Under the pieces are notes generated by a model. The model did not search any database and was not told the DNA's origin. It saw only the letters and a program-made list of their open reading frames with translations. A stretch of 8,360 bases of DNA. It comes from Patescibacteria group bacterium (GTDB taxonomy: Bacteria; Patescibacteriota; Microgenomatia; UBA12405; JAHJSD01). A program made the position numbers and the translations under genes. Every line of letters begins with the position of its first letter. Position 1 is the stretch's first letter. Shown here in pieces: positions 1-5,444 of the stretch. The stretch is from NCBI GenBank assembly GCA_018830585.1, contig JAHJSD010000101.1:1-8360 (forward strand), written 5' to 3'.

Positions 1-1823
1 ACCCAAACCAAGGTTAAAACATCCGGAGTCCAGCCCACTACCCAGTTGTCTCTTTTATCGTTGCTTGTCCCGGTTTTGACCGCCACTTTTTTTCCGGAAA
101 TCAACAAGCCGCTGTTTAAACCAAAAGTAATTTCCCTCGCTTTATTGTCGGACAAAATATCACTAATCAAAAACGCCTCCCCTTCGGAAAGCACTCTTCT
201 GCCTTCAACCGCTTTATTTTCAAAAATTACCTTGCCGTCTTTGTCCTCAACTTTCAAAATAGCCACCGGTTCCTTTTTAATTCCCCCATTGGCGAAGGAA
301 AGGTAAGCGGAAGCCAATTCGATCGGCGCTACATCACCGCCGCCCAAAGTAACCGACAATCCCAAACGCGCCAAGTTTTCCTTAGTCGGCTCTAAAGTAG
401 AAATGCCCATTTCGCTGGCAACCGAAAGCATTGATTTGATCCCCACCATCGCCAGCATTTTTACCGCCGGCACATTAATCGAATTACCCAAAGCTTCGCG
501 AACTAACATCGGCCCGCGGTACTTGCCGTCATAATTGACCGGAATATAATCTTCCTGGGCCGGAACCGGAAAGACAGTTCTGGTATCCATCAATAAAGTC
601 GAGGCGGTATAACCTTTTTTAAAACCGGTAAGGTAGGTCACCGGCTTGATCGCCGACCCGGGTTGTCTTAAAGCCTGGGTGATAACATTAAACTTGCCGT
701 CATAGTTCTCGTCAAAGTAATCCTTGGAGCCAACCATTGCCAAAATCTCGCCGTTATCAGGATCAATAACCACTGCCGCCCCATTGGTAATGTTTAACTC
801 CTCTACTTTTTCTATTTCACTGCCGACAATTTCCTCCGCCCCTTCCTGAAGTTGTAAATCCAAAGTGGTCTTTACTTTTAACCCCCCTAATTCAACCAGT
901 TCTTCCCCGAAATCTCTAGCCAAAAGATCTTTAACATACATCACAAAATGGGCCGCCCTAAACAGCCCTTCCGGAGAACTGAAGACAATCTCGTCCAGCA
1001 GGTCTATTGTTTCCGACTCCTGCTCTTCACTGATATAACCGTCTTCTTTCATCCTTCTTAGAACCGCCATTGTTCTGTCCTGCCAAAGATCTCCGGAAAA
1101 AGGGGAGTAAACCGAGGGCCGCTGCGGCAACCCCGCCAAAACGGCAGACTCGGCTAAATTCAGTTCGGAAACATTTTTGTTAAAATAGTGCTCTGCCGCC
1201 GCGCCCACTCCCCAGGCAGTGCCGCCATACGGCGCCTCGTTAAGATACATCTGCAGGATCTCATCCTTGGTATATTTTCTCTCAATCTGCAAAGTCAAGA
1301 TCAGCTCCCGGTACTTTCTTGACAAGGTTCTCGAAGAAGTCAGCAGGACATTCTTAACCAATTGCTGGGTTAAGGTCGAACCTCCCTGAATTTTCTGGTG
1401 AACGACGATGTTAAAAAAGGCTCTGGCAATACCCCTTAAACTAAAACCCTGATGAGAATAGAATTCCTTATCTTCAATGGCAATGGTCGCCTGTTTCAGA
1501 TAGTCGGGAACCTGGTCTAAATCAACCGGCAGCCTCTTTACCTGTCTGAAAACGTCATAGAGCAGGTTGTCGTTGCGATCGTATATTTTGGTGGCAAAAC
1601 CTTCCCTTCTAACCACCTTGTCCGGAGAGGGCAAGTCTTTGGCCACCCAAGCAAAAGCGATCAGAAAGAAGAAAAACCCGCTGACGATGCCAAAAAAGCC
1701 CAAAACAGGCAAGTAATAGATCAGTCTTTTGACTAAAGAGACTTGATTCCCGGTCCGCCGCCGGCGAAGTCGCTTAAAACGGATCAGGTTTAACCAATGA
1801 CTATTTTTTCTTAATCGGAGCAT
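1..1823 (-). CDS. Class A penicillin-binding protein (PBP1A-like), C-terminus cut by window edge
   Basis: This is a bifunctional peptidoglycan glycosyltransferase/transpeptidase anchored in the cytoplasmic membrane with its domains outside; it polymerises lipid II and cross-links the stem peptides. Translating the minus strand gives 607 codons before the window ends. A basic N-terminus (residues 1-32, many Arg/Lys) precedes a membrane anchor at about 33-60. The glycosyltransferase domain follows, with IEDKEFYSHQG (catalytic Glu116) and GGSTLTQQLVKN (147-157). The transpeptidase domain has SAIK (nucleophile Ser389, Lys392), SIN (447-449) and KTGTS (582-586), so all three active-site motifs are present and only the C-terminal end is missing. 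The ATG at 1823 is the first in-frame ATG after a stop inside the adjacent mobile element; no Shine-Dalgarno is visible. The gene is divergent from recG. The family call is very secure; the exact paralogue name is not. Confidence 0.96.
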   Translation of the reverse strand, partial: MLRLRKNSHWLNLIRFKRLRRRRTGNQVSLVKRLIYYLPVLGFFGIVSGFFFFLIAFAWVAKDLPSPDKVVRREGFATKIYDRNDNLLYDVFRQVKRLPVDLDQVPDYLKQATIAIEDKEFYSHQGFSLRGIARAFFNIVVHQKIQGGSTLTQQLVKNVLLTSSRTLSRKYRELILTLQIERKYTKDEILQMYLNEAPYGGTAWGVGAAAEHYFNKNVSELNLAESAVLAGLPQRPSVYSPFSGDLWQDRTMAVLRRMKEDGYISEEQESETIDLLDEIVFSSPEGLFRAAHFVMYVKDLLARDFGEELVELGGLKVKTTLDLQLQEGAEEIVGSEIEKVEELNITNGAAVVIDPDNGEILAMVGSKDYFDENYDGKFNVITQALRQPGSAIKPVTYLTGFKKGYTASTLLMDTRTVFPVPAQEDYIPVNYDGKYRGPMLVREALGNSINVPAVKMLAMVGIKSMLSVASEMGISTLEPTKENLARLGLSVTLGGGDVAPIELASAYLSFANGGIKKEPVAILKVEDKDGKVIFENKAVEGRRVLSEGEAFLISDILSDNKAREITFGLNSGLLISGKKVAVKTGTSNDKRDNWVVGWTPDVLTLVW

Positions 1824-1836
1824 AATCTTAAATAAC

Positions 1837-1960
1837 CACAAGTTTCGCAGTTAACGTTGATTAGTCTAATTGTCATTGCGAGGAGCCAACAGCGACGAAG
1901 CAATCTAAAAACGAGATTGCTTCGCATTCGCTCGCAATGACAACAAGCGCGAAATCTGTA
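1837..1960 (+). mobile_element. MITE-like 124-bp element, copy 1
   Basis: This non-coding element matches 5092-5215 at 121 of 124 positions without gaps (differences at 1837, 1853 and 1873). Its ends are imperfect inverted repeats, CACAAGTTTCGC on the left and, read inward from the right, TACAGATTTCGC. It is bounded by a 5-bp direct duplication, ATAAC, at 1832-1836 and 1961-1965. The interior folds into a long hairpin: GTCATTGCGAG (1872-1882) pairs with 1931-1941, and CGAAGCAATCT (1896-1906) pairs with 1914-1924 around a 7-nt loop. No transposase is encoded, so movement would need one in trans. The left edge is 13 nt from the start codon of the penicillin-binding protein, so the element supplies most of that gene's leader. 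Confidence 0.85.
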
Positions 1961-2139
1961 ATAACTTCAAAACAGTTTTTAAAAAATCAGCCTTTCTTAA
2001 TTCCTGACGATAAAAAACCGGGGCCGCGGCTATCTTTGCCTCTTTGGCCAAGACAAGAACGTATCCGCAATTATCTAACAAAATCTTCCTAAAACCGTCT
2101 TGAAACTGGCCATCTACTTCAAGATTATAAATACCGGCA
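1961..2139. other. Intergenic stretch between the MITE and the recG promoter; possible remnant reading frame
   Basis: No gene can be called with confidence here. On the minus strand one frame is open from 2144 down to a TAG at 1905 inside the mobile element (79 sense codons). Its translation looks protein-like (for example GYVLVLAKEAKIAAAP), but it has no ATG or GTG, and its last 18 codons come from the mobile element. I do not recognise the product. It may be a decayed gene, an old upstream extension of the penicillin-binding protein frame, or chance. The plus strand has only short open stretches. Confidence 0.3.
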
Positions 2140-2169
2140 TTGATTTACTCAAGTCTGTCTTGATAAAAT
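2140..2169 (+). promoter_or_regulatory. Probable promoter for the small ORF and recG
   Basis: A TTGATT box (2140-2145) lies 18 nt from a TAAAAT -10 box (2164-2169). The -10 is preceded by TG plus one base, as in extended -10 promoters. The predicted transcription start is about 2176, only 2 nt before the ATG at 2178, which would make the transcript essentially leaderless for the small ORF. The call rests on motif matching only. Confidence 0.45.
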
Positions 2170-2177
2170 CAGAGATA

Positions 2178-2285
2178 ATGAGGATCGCCGGCATTAAGAT
2201 CAAAAAGAAAAAGTTAGTTAAATTTGTATTTATTCTGGCCGCCTTCTCTCTTATCCTCACCGCTTTTCTGCCGTTTTTAGTCTAA
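2178..2285 (+). CDS. Putative 35-residue single-pass membrane peptide
   Basis: The ATG at 2178 opens a 35-codon frame with a lysine-rich start (about residues 7-15: KIKKKKLVK) followed by one hydrophobic segment (about 16-35) ending LPFLV. This is the layout of a small inner-membrane peptide or an uncleaved signal anchor. Codon choice resembles the neighbouring genes. It ends 41 nt before recG and could share its transcript. A TTG at 2100 would extend the frame to 61 residues, but the predicted promoter lies inside that extension, so the ATG is preferred. I recognise no family, and with so short a frame chance remains possible. Confidence 0.35.
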   Translation: MRIAGIKIKKKKLVKFVFILAAFSLILTAFLPFLV

Positions 2286-2326
2286 GAGAGAATGATTGCC
2301 GCTTATCAAGCCTTTCGCTAAAGGTT

Positions 2327-4426
2327 ATGGATAAAATCACTTTAACCACCCCAATCCGATATCTTAAAAGAGTCGGTCCGGTAATGTCAGAAAAGCTAAA
2401 GCGGCTTAACTTAGAAACAGCCGAGGACCTAATTTACTATTTCCCTTTTCGCCACGAAGACTACTCTTTGATTTCTCCGATTGCCCAAATCCGGGAAGGA
2501 GAAACTGTCACCGCGATCGGCCGGATTATCAAGATAGAGAATAACTACCTTAGATCTTCTAAACAAAAAACAATCCAAAAAGCCATCCTTAAAGACAATA
2601 CCGGGATTATCGAGATTATTTGGTTCAATCAAACTTACCTATCAAGGACTTTTTCCGAACCAAAGTTAGTTTCTGTTTCCGGAAAAGTCAAAAGGCAGGG
2701 AAGGAAGCTTCAATTTATCTCTCCCAATTTTGAAATCATCGGCCCCGAAGAGGAAATTGACAGTCAAAAACCGGAGGAAAAACTAACCGGGACCGGCCGC
2801 TTAGTTCCAATCTACCCGGTCACTTTCGGTGTCAGCAACAATTATCTGCGCCGGGTGATCAGTCAGGCCCTGCCGAACCTGATCGAAGAAGTGGAAGAAT
2901 TTCTGCCGGAAAAAATAATAAAAGAAGAGCGATTAATCGGACAAAAAGAGGCCGTAAACCAGATCCATTTCCCCGAAAACAAAGCCTATTTAGCTAAGGC
3001 AAGAAAAAGGCTGGCTTTCGACGAACTGTTCTTGCTTCAGTTAAACTTTCTTCTTAACAAACGCCGCTGGGAAAAAAGACAGCCGGCGCCGAAAATGAAA
3101 AATAAACCCGGTATTTTGAAGAAACTGATCTCTTCACTGCCTTTTGAACTAACCAATTGCCAAAAAAGGGCCATCAAAGAAATCACTGAGGATCTGAACC
3201 GGCCGGTGGCGATGAACCGGCTTCTTCAGGGCGATGTCGGTTCCGGAAAAACAATCGTCGCCGCGGCGGTGATTTTAGTCGCCGCCAAGAACGGATATCA
3301 ATCTGTTCTGATGGTTCCTACTGAAATTCTGGCCCAGCAGCATTACCAAAACCTTAAAACCTTACTAACTCCGCTTGGAATCTCGGTAAAACTGATTACC
3401 GGGTCCAATAAAAAAGAGGTTAAAGACTCGAAAGAAATTTGGCAGTTGATAGTTGGCACCCACGCCCTGCTCCACCGCCGCCGCGATTTCCGCCGGATCG
3501 GTCTGGTAATTATTGACGAACAGCACCGCTTCGGCGTCTCTCAACGGTCAATCTTAATTGAAAAGTCAAATCTCCCCGACAAAGACCGCTTTAGCCCTCA
3601 TATTCTGACCATGACCGCAACACCGATCCCAAGAACGATTACCTTAACCGTTTACGGGGACTTAGATGTTTCCAGCCTCGACCAAATGCCCCCGGGCAGA
3701 AAACCGGTAAAAACCTATTTAGTTCCGGGGAAAAAAAGAAAAGATTGTTACCAATGGATCAAAAAACAAATCAAAACCGGCCAAAGCCAGGCTTTCATCA
3801 TCTGTCCTCTTGTTGAAGACTCGGAAACACTGGAATCGGTCAAGTCTGCCACCGAAGAATACCGGAAACTGAAAAAGGAAGTTTTCAGCGCTGAAAAAAT
3901 CGGTCTTATTCACGGCAGGATGAAAAGCAAGGAAAAAGAAGCCGTTCTTGCCAAAATGAAAAACGGAGAAACCGAAATCTTAGTAGCCACTCCGGTGGTT
4001 GAAGTCGGTATCGATATTGCCGGCGCCAACATAATGATCATTGAAGCGGCAAACCGGTTCGGCTTGGCTCAGCTTCACCAGCTAAGAGGCCGGGTGGGCC
4101 GGGGTAAAAAACAGGCTTACTGTTTTCTTTTCGCCGGTAAAACCGGACTAAAAGCAAAAAAAAGGCTTCGGGCAATGGAAGAAAATAAAAACGGACTTAA
4201 GTTGGCCGAAATCGATCTTAAAATCAGAGGGCCGGGAGAAATCTACGGTACCCAGCAGCATGGCTTCCCCGAGTTTAAAATTGCCTCTTATACCGATCTG
4301 GCCTTAATCCGAAGTGCCAGATTCCACGCCTCCCAAGTTCTGGAAAAAAGCCCAACTTTAGCTTTGTATCCTAAAATAAAGCAGAAATTAAACCGCTCTC
4401 CCGGAAAAATCGTCGCCCCAAACTAA
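2327..4426 (+). CDS. recG: ATP-dependent DNA helicase RecG
   Basis: RecG is a superfamily 2 DNA translocase that reverses stalled forks and branch-migrates Holliday junctions and R/D-loops. The 699-residue product is full length for the family. An N-terminal wedge region containing the OB fold (about 1-165) is followed by the helicase core: Walker A GDVGSGKT (302-309), Walker B DEQH (397-400), motif III TATP (430-433) and motif VI QLRGRVGRG (585-593). The C-terminal TRG segment GPGEIYGTQQHG (635-646), which couples ATP use to translocation, is present. The ATG at 2327 is preceded by AAAGG only 2 nt away, a poor ribosome-binding site. All key residues are intact. No convincing terminator follows; the repeat-rich intergenic region begins within about 65 bp. 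Confidence 0.98.
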   Translation: MDKITLTTPIRYLKRVGPVMSEKLKRLNLETAEDLIYYFPFRHEDYSLISPIAQIREGETVTAIGRIIKIENNYLRSSKQKTIQKAILKDNTGIIEIIWFNQTYLSRTFSEPKLVSVSGKVKRQGRKLQFISPNFEIIGPEEEIDSQKPEEKLTGTGRLVPIYPVTFGVSNNYLRRVISQALPNLIEEVEEFLPEKIIKEERLIGQKEAVNQIHFPENKAYLAKARKRLAFDELFLLQLNFLLNKRRWEKRQPAPKMKNKPGILKKLISSLPFELTNCQKRAIKEITEDLNRPVAMNRLLQGDVGSGKTIVAAAVILVAAKNGYQSVLMVPTEILAQQHYQNLKTLLTPLGISVKLITGSNKKEVKDSKEIWQLIVGTHALLHRRRDFRRIGLVIIDEQHRFGVSQRSILIEKSNLPDKDRFSPHILTMTATPIPRTITLTVYGDLDVSSLDQMPPGRKPVKTYLVPGKKRKDCYQWIKKQIKTGQSQAFIICPLVEDSETLESVKSATEEYRKLKKEVFSAEKIGLIHGRMKSKEKEAVLAKMKNGETEILVATPVVEVGIDIAGANIMIIEAANRFGLAQLHQLRGRVGRGKKQAYCFLFAGKTGLKAKKRLRAMEENKNGLKLAEIDLKIRGPGEIYGTQQHGFPEFKIASYTDLALIRSARFHASQVLEKSPTLALYPKIKQKLNRSPGKIVAPN

Positions 4427-4501
4427 CCGGGAAAACGCTAAAATGGAGCCCCGCGGGTTAATCCAATCCGGAATCGTGGTTTTTCTATCCGTCATTCTGA
4501 G

Positions 4502-4598
4502 TTAAACACCCCCGGGTGACCTGCCTGCCGGTTTACCTGTCTGCCGACAGGCAGGCCCGTCGGTAGGAGGGCAGGCAGGGTTTTGGCTCCCCGGGGGT
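4502..4598. repeat. Repeat unit with TTAAACACCCCCGGG and CTCCCCGGGGG ends, copy A
   Basis: The unit starts TTAAACACCCCCGGG (4502-4516) and closes with CTCCCCGGGGGT (4587-4598), so its ends are complementary. Inside are CCTGCCTGCC (4520-4529) and its reverse complement (4570-4579), and a smaller hairpin CTGTC/GACAG around 4538-4550. The same end sequences recur at 4867-4928 around a different centre. Confidence 0.7.
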
Positions 4599-4615
4599 GG
4601 AGGGGATTGCGACCC

Positions 4616-4651
4616 GTCATCCTGATCTCCCTCAGGGAGAGAAGGATCCCC
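4616..4651 (+). repeat. GTCATCCTGA...GAAGGATCCCC hairpin repeat, copy 1
   Basis: The outer arms GTCATCCTGA (4616-4625) and GAAGGATCCCC (4641-4651) are identical to those at 4801-4843. Between them TCTCCCT (4626-4632) pairs perfectly with AGGGAGA (4634-4640). The centre is unrelated in sequence to that of copy 2. Confidence 0.8.
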
Positions 4652-4659
4652 GCCCGTAT

Positions 4660-4684
4660 CGCCTGACGGCTTCAGCGTCTGGCG
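4660..4684. repeat. Short palindrome with a CGCC-GACG / CGTC-GGCG stem
   Basis: CGCCTGACG pairs with CGTCTGGCG across a 7-nt loop, with one T-T mismatch in the stem. It is part of the intergenic repeat mosaic and occurs once in this window. Confidence 0.6.
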
Positions 4685-4725
4685 GGCGCGGCCCGTTGAG
4701 AGGGCAAAGTGCCAACAATTGGGGG

Positions 4726-4747
4726 ACCTGCCTGCCGGCAGGCAGGT
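4726..4747. repeat. 22-bp perfect palindrome, CCTGCCTGCCGGCAGGCAGG core
   Basis: Every base from 4726 to 4747 is self-complementary about its centre, and the 20-bp core recurs exactly at 4929-4948. A degenerate relative lies at 4536-4555. In coding frames this sequence reads LPAGR, which explains the spurious open frame across it. Confidence 0.9.
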
Positions 4748-4783
4748 TCTTCGCTCTGCTCAGAATGACGGCAGAGAGAGCTT

Positions 4784-4796
4784 GGAGTGACACTCC
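4784..4796. repeat. Small perfect palindrome GGAGTG-A-CACTCC
   Basis: Two 6-bp complementary arms flank a single base, 4 nt before the second GTCATCCTGA repeat. It could be part of a larger hairpin of that repeat. No poly-T follows, so a terminator role is not supported. Confidence 0.45.
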
Positions 4797-4800
4797 TTCC

Positions 4801-4843
4801 GTCATCCTGAGTCCCCGACGTAACGTCGGGGCGAAGGATCCCC
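4801..4843 (+). repeat. GTCATCCTGA...GAAGGATCCCC hairpin repeat, copy 2
   Basis: The arms are the same as at 4616-4651: GTCATCCTGA (4801-4810) and GAAGGATCCCC (4833-4843). The centre is a different hairpin: CCCCGACGT (4813-4821) pairs with ACGTCGGGG (4823-4831), a 9-bp perfect stem. Confidence 0.8.
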
Positions 4844-4866
4844 ATTAGAAAGGCAAATTGCCGGTC

Positions 4867-4928
4867 TTAAACACCCCCGGGGTGTCCGCCATCCGCCAAC
4901 CGGCGGAGGCGGATCGACTCCCCGGGGG
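4867..4928. repeat. Repeat unit with TTAAACACCCCCGGG and CTCCCCGGGGG ends, copy B
   Basis: The first 15 bases are identical to 4502-4516 and the unit closes with CTCCCCGGGGG (4918-4928), as in copy A. The centre differs: TCCGCC-CCGCC pairs with GGCGG-GGCGGA around AACC (about 4885-4913). It abuts the palindrome at 4929-4948 directly. Confidence 0.7.
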
Positions 4929-4948
4929 CCTGCCTGCCGGCAGGCAGG
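4929..4948. repeat. 20-bp perfect palindrome CCTGCCTGCCGGCAGGCAGG
   Basis: This is an exact second copy of the palindrome core found at 4727-4746, directly adjoining the end of the preceding repeat unit. Confidence 0.9.
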
Positions 4949-5060
4949 TGGGTTAAAACGATCCAGTGTCATGATTATCCAAAACAGAGCCTACAGATAA
5001 ACCCATGGCTTTCTTGGTTCAGGTATCAATCTAATTTGTCAAAAAACCAATTTATCCCTG

Positions 5061-5089
5061 TTGAAAAAGTTAAGATCTCAGTATACAAT
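5061..5089 (+). promoter_or_regulatory. Sigma-70-type promoter upstream of the rpmF cluster
   Basis: TTGAAA (5061-5066) and TACAAT (5084-5089) are separated by exactly 17 nt, and each matches consensus at 5 of 6 positions. The predicted start is about 5096, inside the mobile element that begins at 5092. The target duplication AATAG (5087-5091) overlaps the last three bases of the -10 box, so the insertion landed on the promoter edge but left the -10 box intact. Confidence 0.7.
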
Positions 5090-5091
5090 AG

Positions 5092-5215
5092 TACAAGTTT
5101 CGCAGTTGACGTTGATTAGTCTAATTGCCATTGCGAGGAGCCAACAGCGACGAAGCAATCTAAAAACGAGATTGCTTCGCATTCGCTCGCAATGACAACA
5201 AGCGCGAAATCTGTA
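5092..5215 (+). mobile_element. MITE-like 124-bp element, copy 2
   Basis: Second copy of the element at 1837-1960, in the same orientation and 121/124 identical. The terminal inverted repeats are TACAAGTTTCGC (5092-5103) and, read inward from the right, TACAGATTTCGC (5215-5204), matching at 10 of 12 positions. A 5-bp duplication AATAG flanks it at 5087-5091 and 5216-5220. The base at 5128 (C, versus T in copy 1) breaks one pair near the foot of the hairpin. The right edge is 11 nt from the rpmF start codon, so the rpmF mRNA should carry nearly the whole element as its leader. Confidence 0.87.
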
Positions 5216-5226
5216 AATAGGAACAA

Positions 5227-5442
5227 ATGGCGGTACCAAAAAGAAGAACATCCAGCCACAGGAAGGGTAGAAGGAGGGCGGTTCACGCGATCAAGTTGCC
5301 TGAAGTGTCTCTTTGCCCGTCTTGCGGCAGTGACAAAAGACCTCACTATGCCTGTCCAAGCTGCGGTAAGCTCGACTCAGGCAAAAAAACGGTAAAGGCC
5401 GGGGTCAAAAAAGAAAAAGTGGCTGTTGGTGAAAAAAGTTGA
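5227..5442 (+). CDS. rpmF: 50S ribosomal protein L32 (bL32)
   Basis: This is a large-subunit ribosomal protein. The start MAVPKRRTSSHRKGRRR is the family hallmark and fixes the ATG at 5227. Four cysteines in two CPSCG knuckles (Cys30, Cys33, Cys43, Cys46) form a probable zinc ribbon. The 71-residue product carries a Lys-rich tail of about 20 residues beyond the ribbon, slightly longer than the usual length of near 60. AGGA at 5219-5222 is the only ribosome-binding candidate, just 4 nt from the ATG and partly made of target-site duplication. It is first in the rpmF-nusB-rnc-rpsP-khpA cluster, and its TGA stop lies 2 nt before nusB. Confidence 0.97.
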   Translation: MAVPKRRTSSHRKGRRRAVHAIKLPEVSLCPSCGSDKRPHYACPSCGKLDSGKKTVKAGVKKEKVAVGEKS

Positions 5443-5444
5443 AA

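Larger units (their letters stand above)
4491..4769. repeat. 279-bp composite bounded by an 11-bp perfect inverted repeat
   Basis: GTCATTCTGAG at 4491-4501 is matched by its exact reverse complement CTCAGAATGAC at 4759-4769. The right boundary continues inward as a GCAGAGCGAAGA stretch (read on the minus strand), typical of palindromic elements that begin GTCATTCTGAG. Between the ends lie four other palindromes. It may be one element split by later insertions, or two half-elements facing each other. Confidence 0.55.
4427..5060. other. Gene-free region: palindromic repeat mosaic, then about 110 bp of plain spacer
   Basis: No credible gene lies here. From about 4491 to 4948 the DNA is a patchwork of at least three palindromic repeat families, listed separately, many GC-rich against an AT-richer genome. 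From about 4950 to 5060 the composition returns to normal and I see no gene, RNA or strong hairpin. The open frame at 4597-4848 translates the repeats themselves (CLPAGR, FFALLRMT) and is not a gene. Confidence 0.8.

Noticed and set aside
46..306. 86-codon plus-strand open frame at the left edge
   Set aside because: It lies antisense to the transpeptidase domain of the penicillin-binding protein, which has all its active-site motifs on the minus strand.
1837..1960. MITE copy 1 as an outward promoter for the penicillin-binding protein
   Set aside because: I could not find a -35/-10 pair with 16-18 nt spacing on the minus strand within the element; TTGACG on the plus strand occurs only in copy 2 and lacks a partner -10.
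4427..4490. Rho-independent terminator after recG
   Set aside because: TAACCGGG and CCCGCGGGTTA can pair only with a bulge, and the nearest T-run (about 4480-4485) is too far downstream of the stem.
4597..4848. 83-codon plus-strand open frame in the intergenic region
   Set aside because: Its translation is that of the palindromic repeats themselves (CLPAGR, FFALLRMT, ILSPRRNVGAKDP); it has no domain and no independent support.
4491..4948. CRISPR array
   Set aside because: The repeats are palindromic, of several families, irregularly spaced and partly inverted; there are no uniform spacers and no cas gene.
5116..5346. 76-codon minus-strand open frame across the second MITE and the start of rpmF
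   Set aside because: It is the antisense of the mobile element and of a well-recognised bL32 gene.
5439..5444. TTG start for nusB at 5439
   Set aside because: The ATG two codons later avoids overlapping the rpmF stop and gives a normal NusB start; the TTG adds only two residues.
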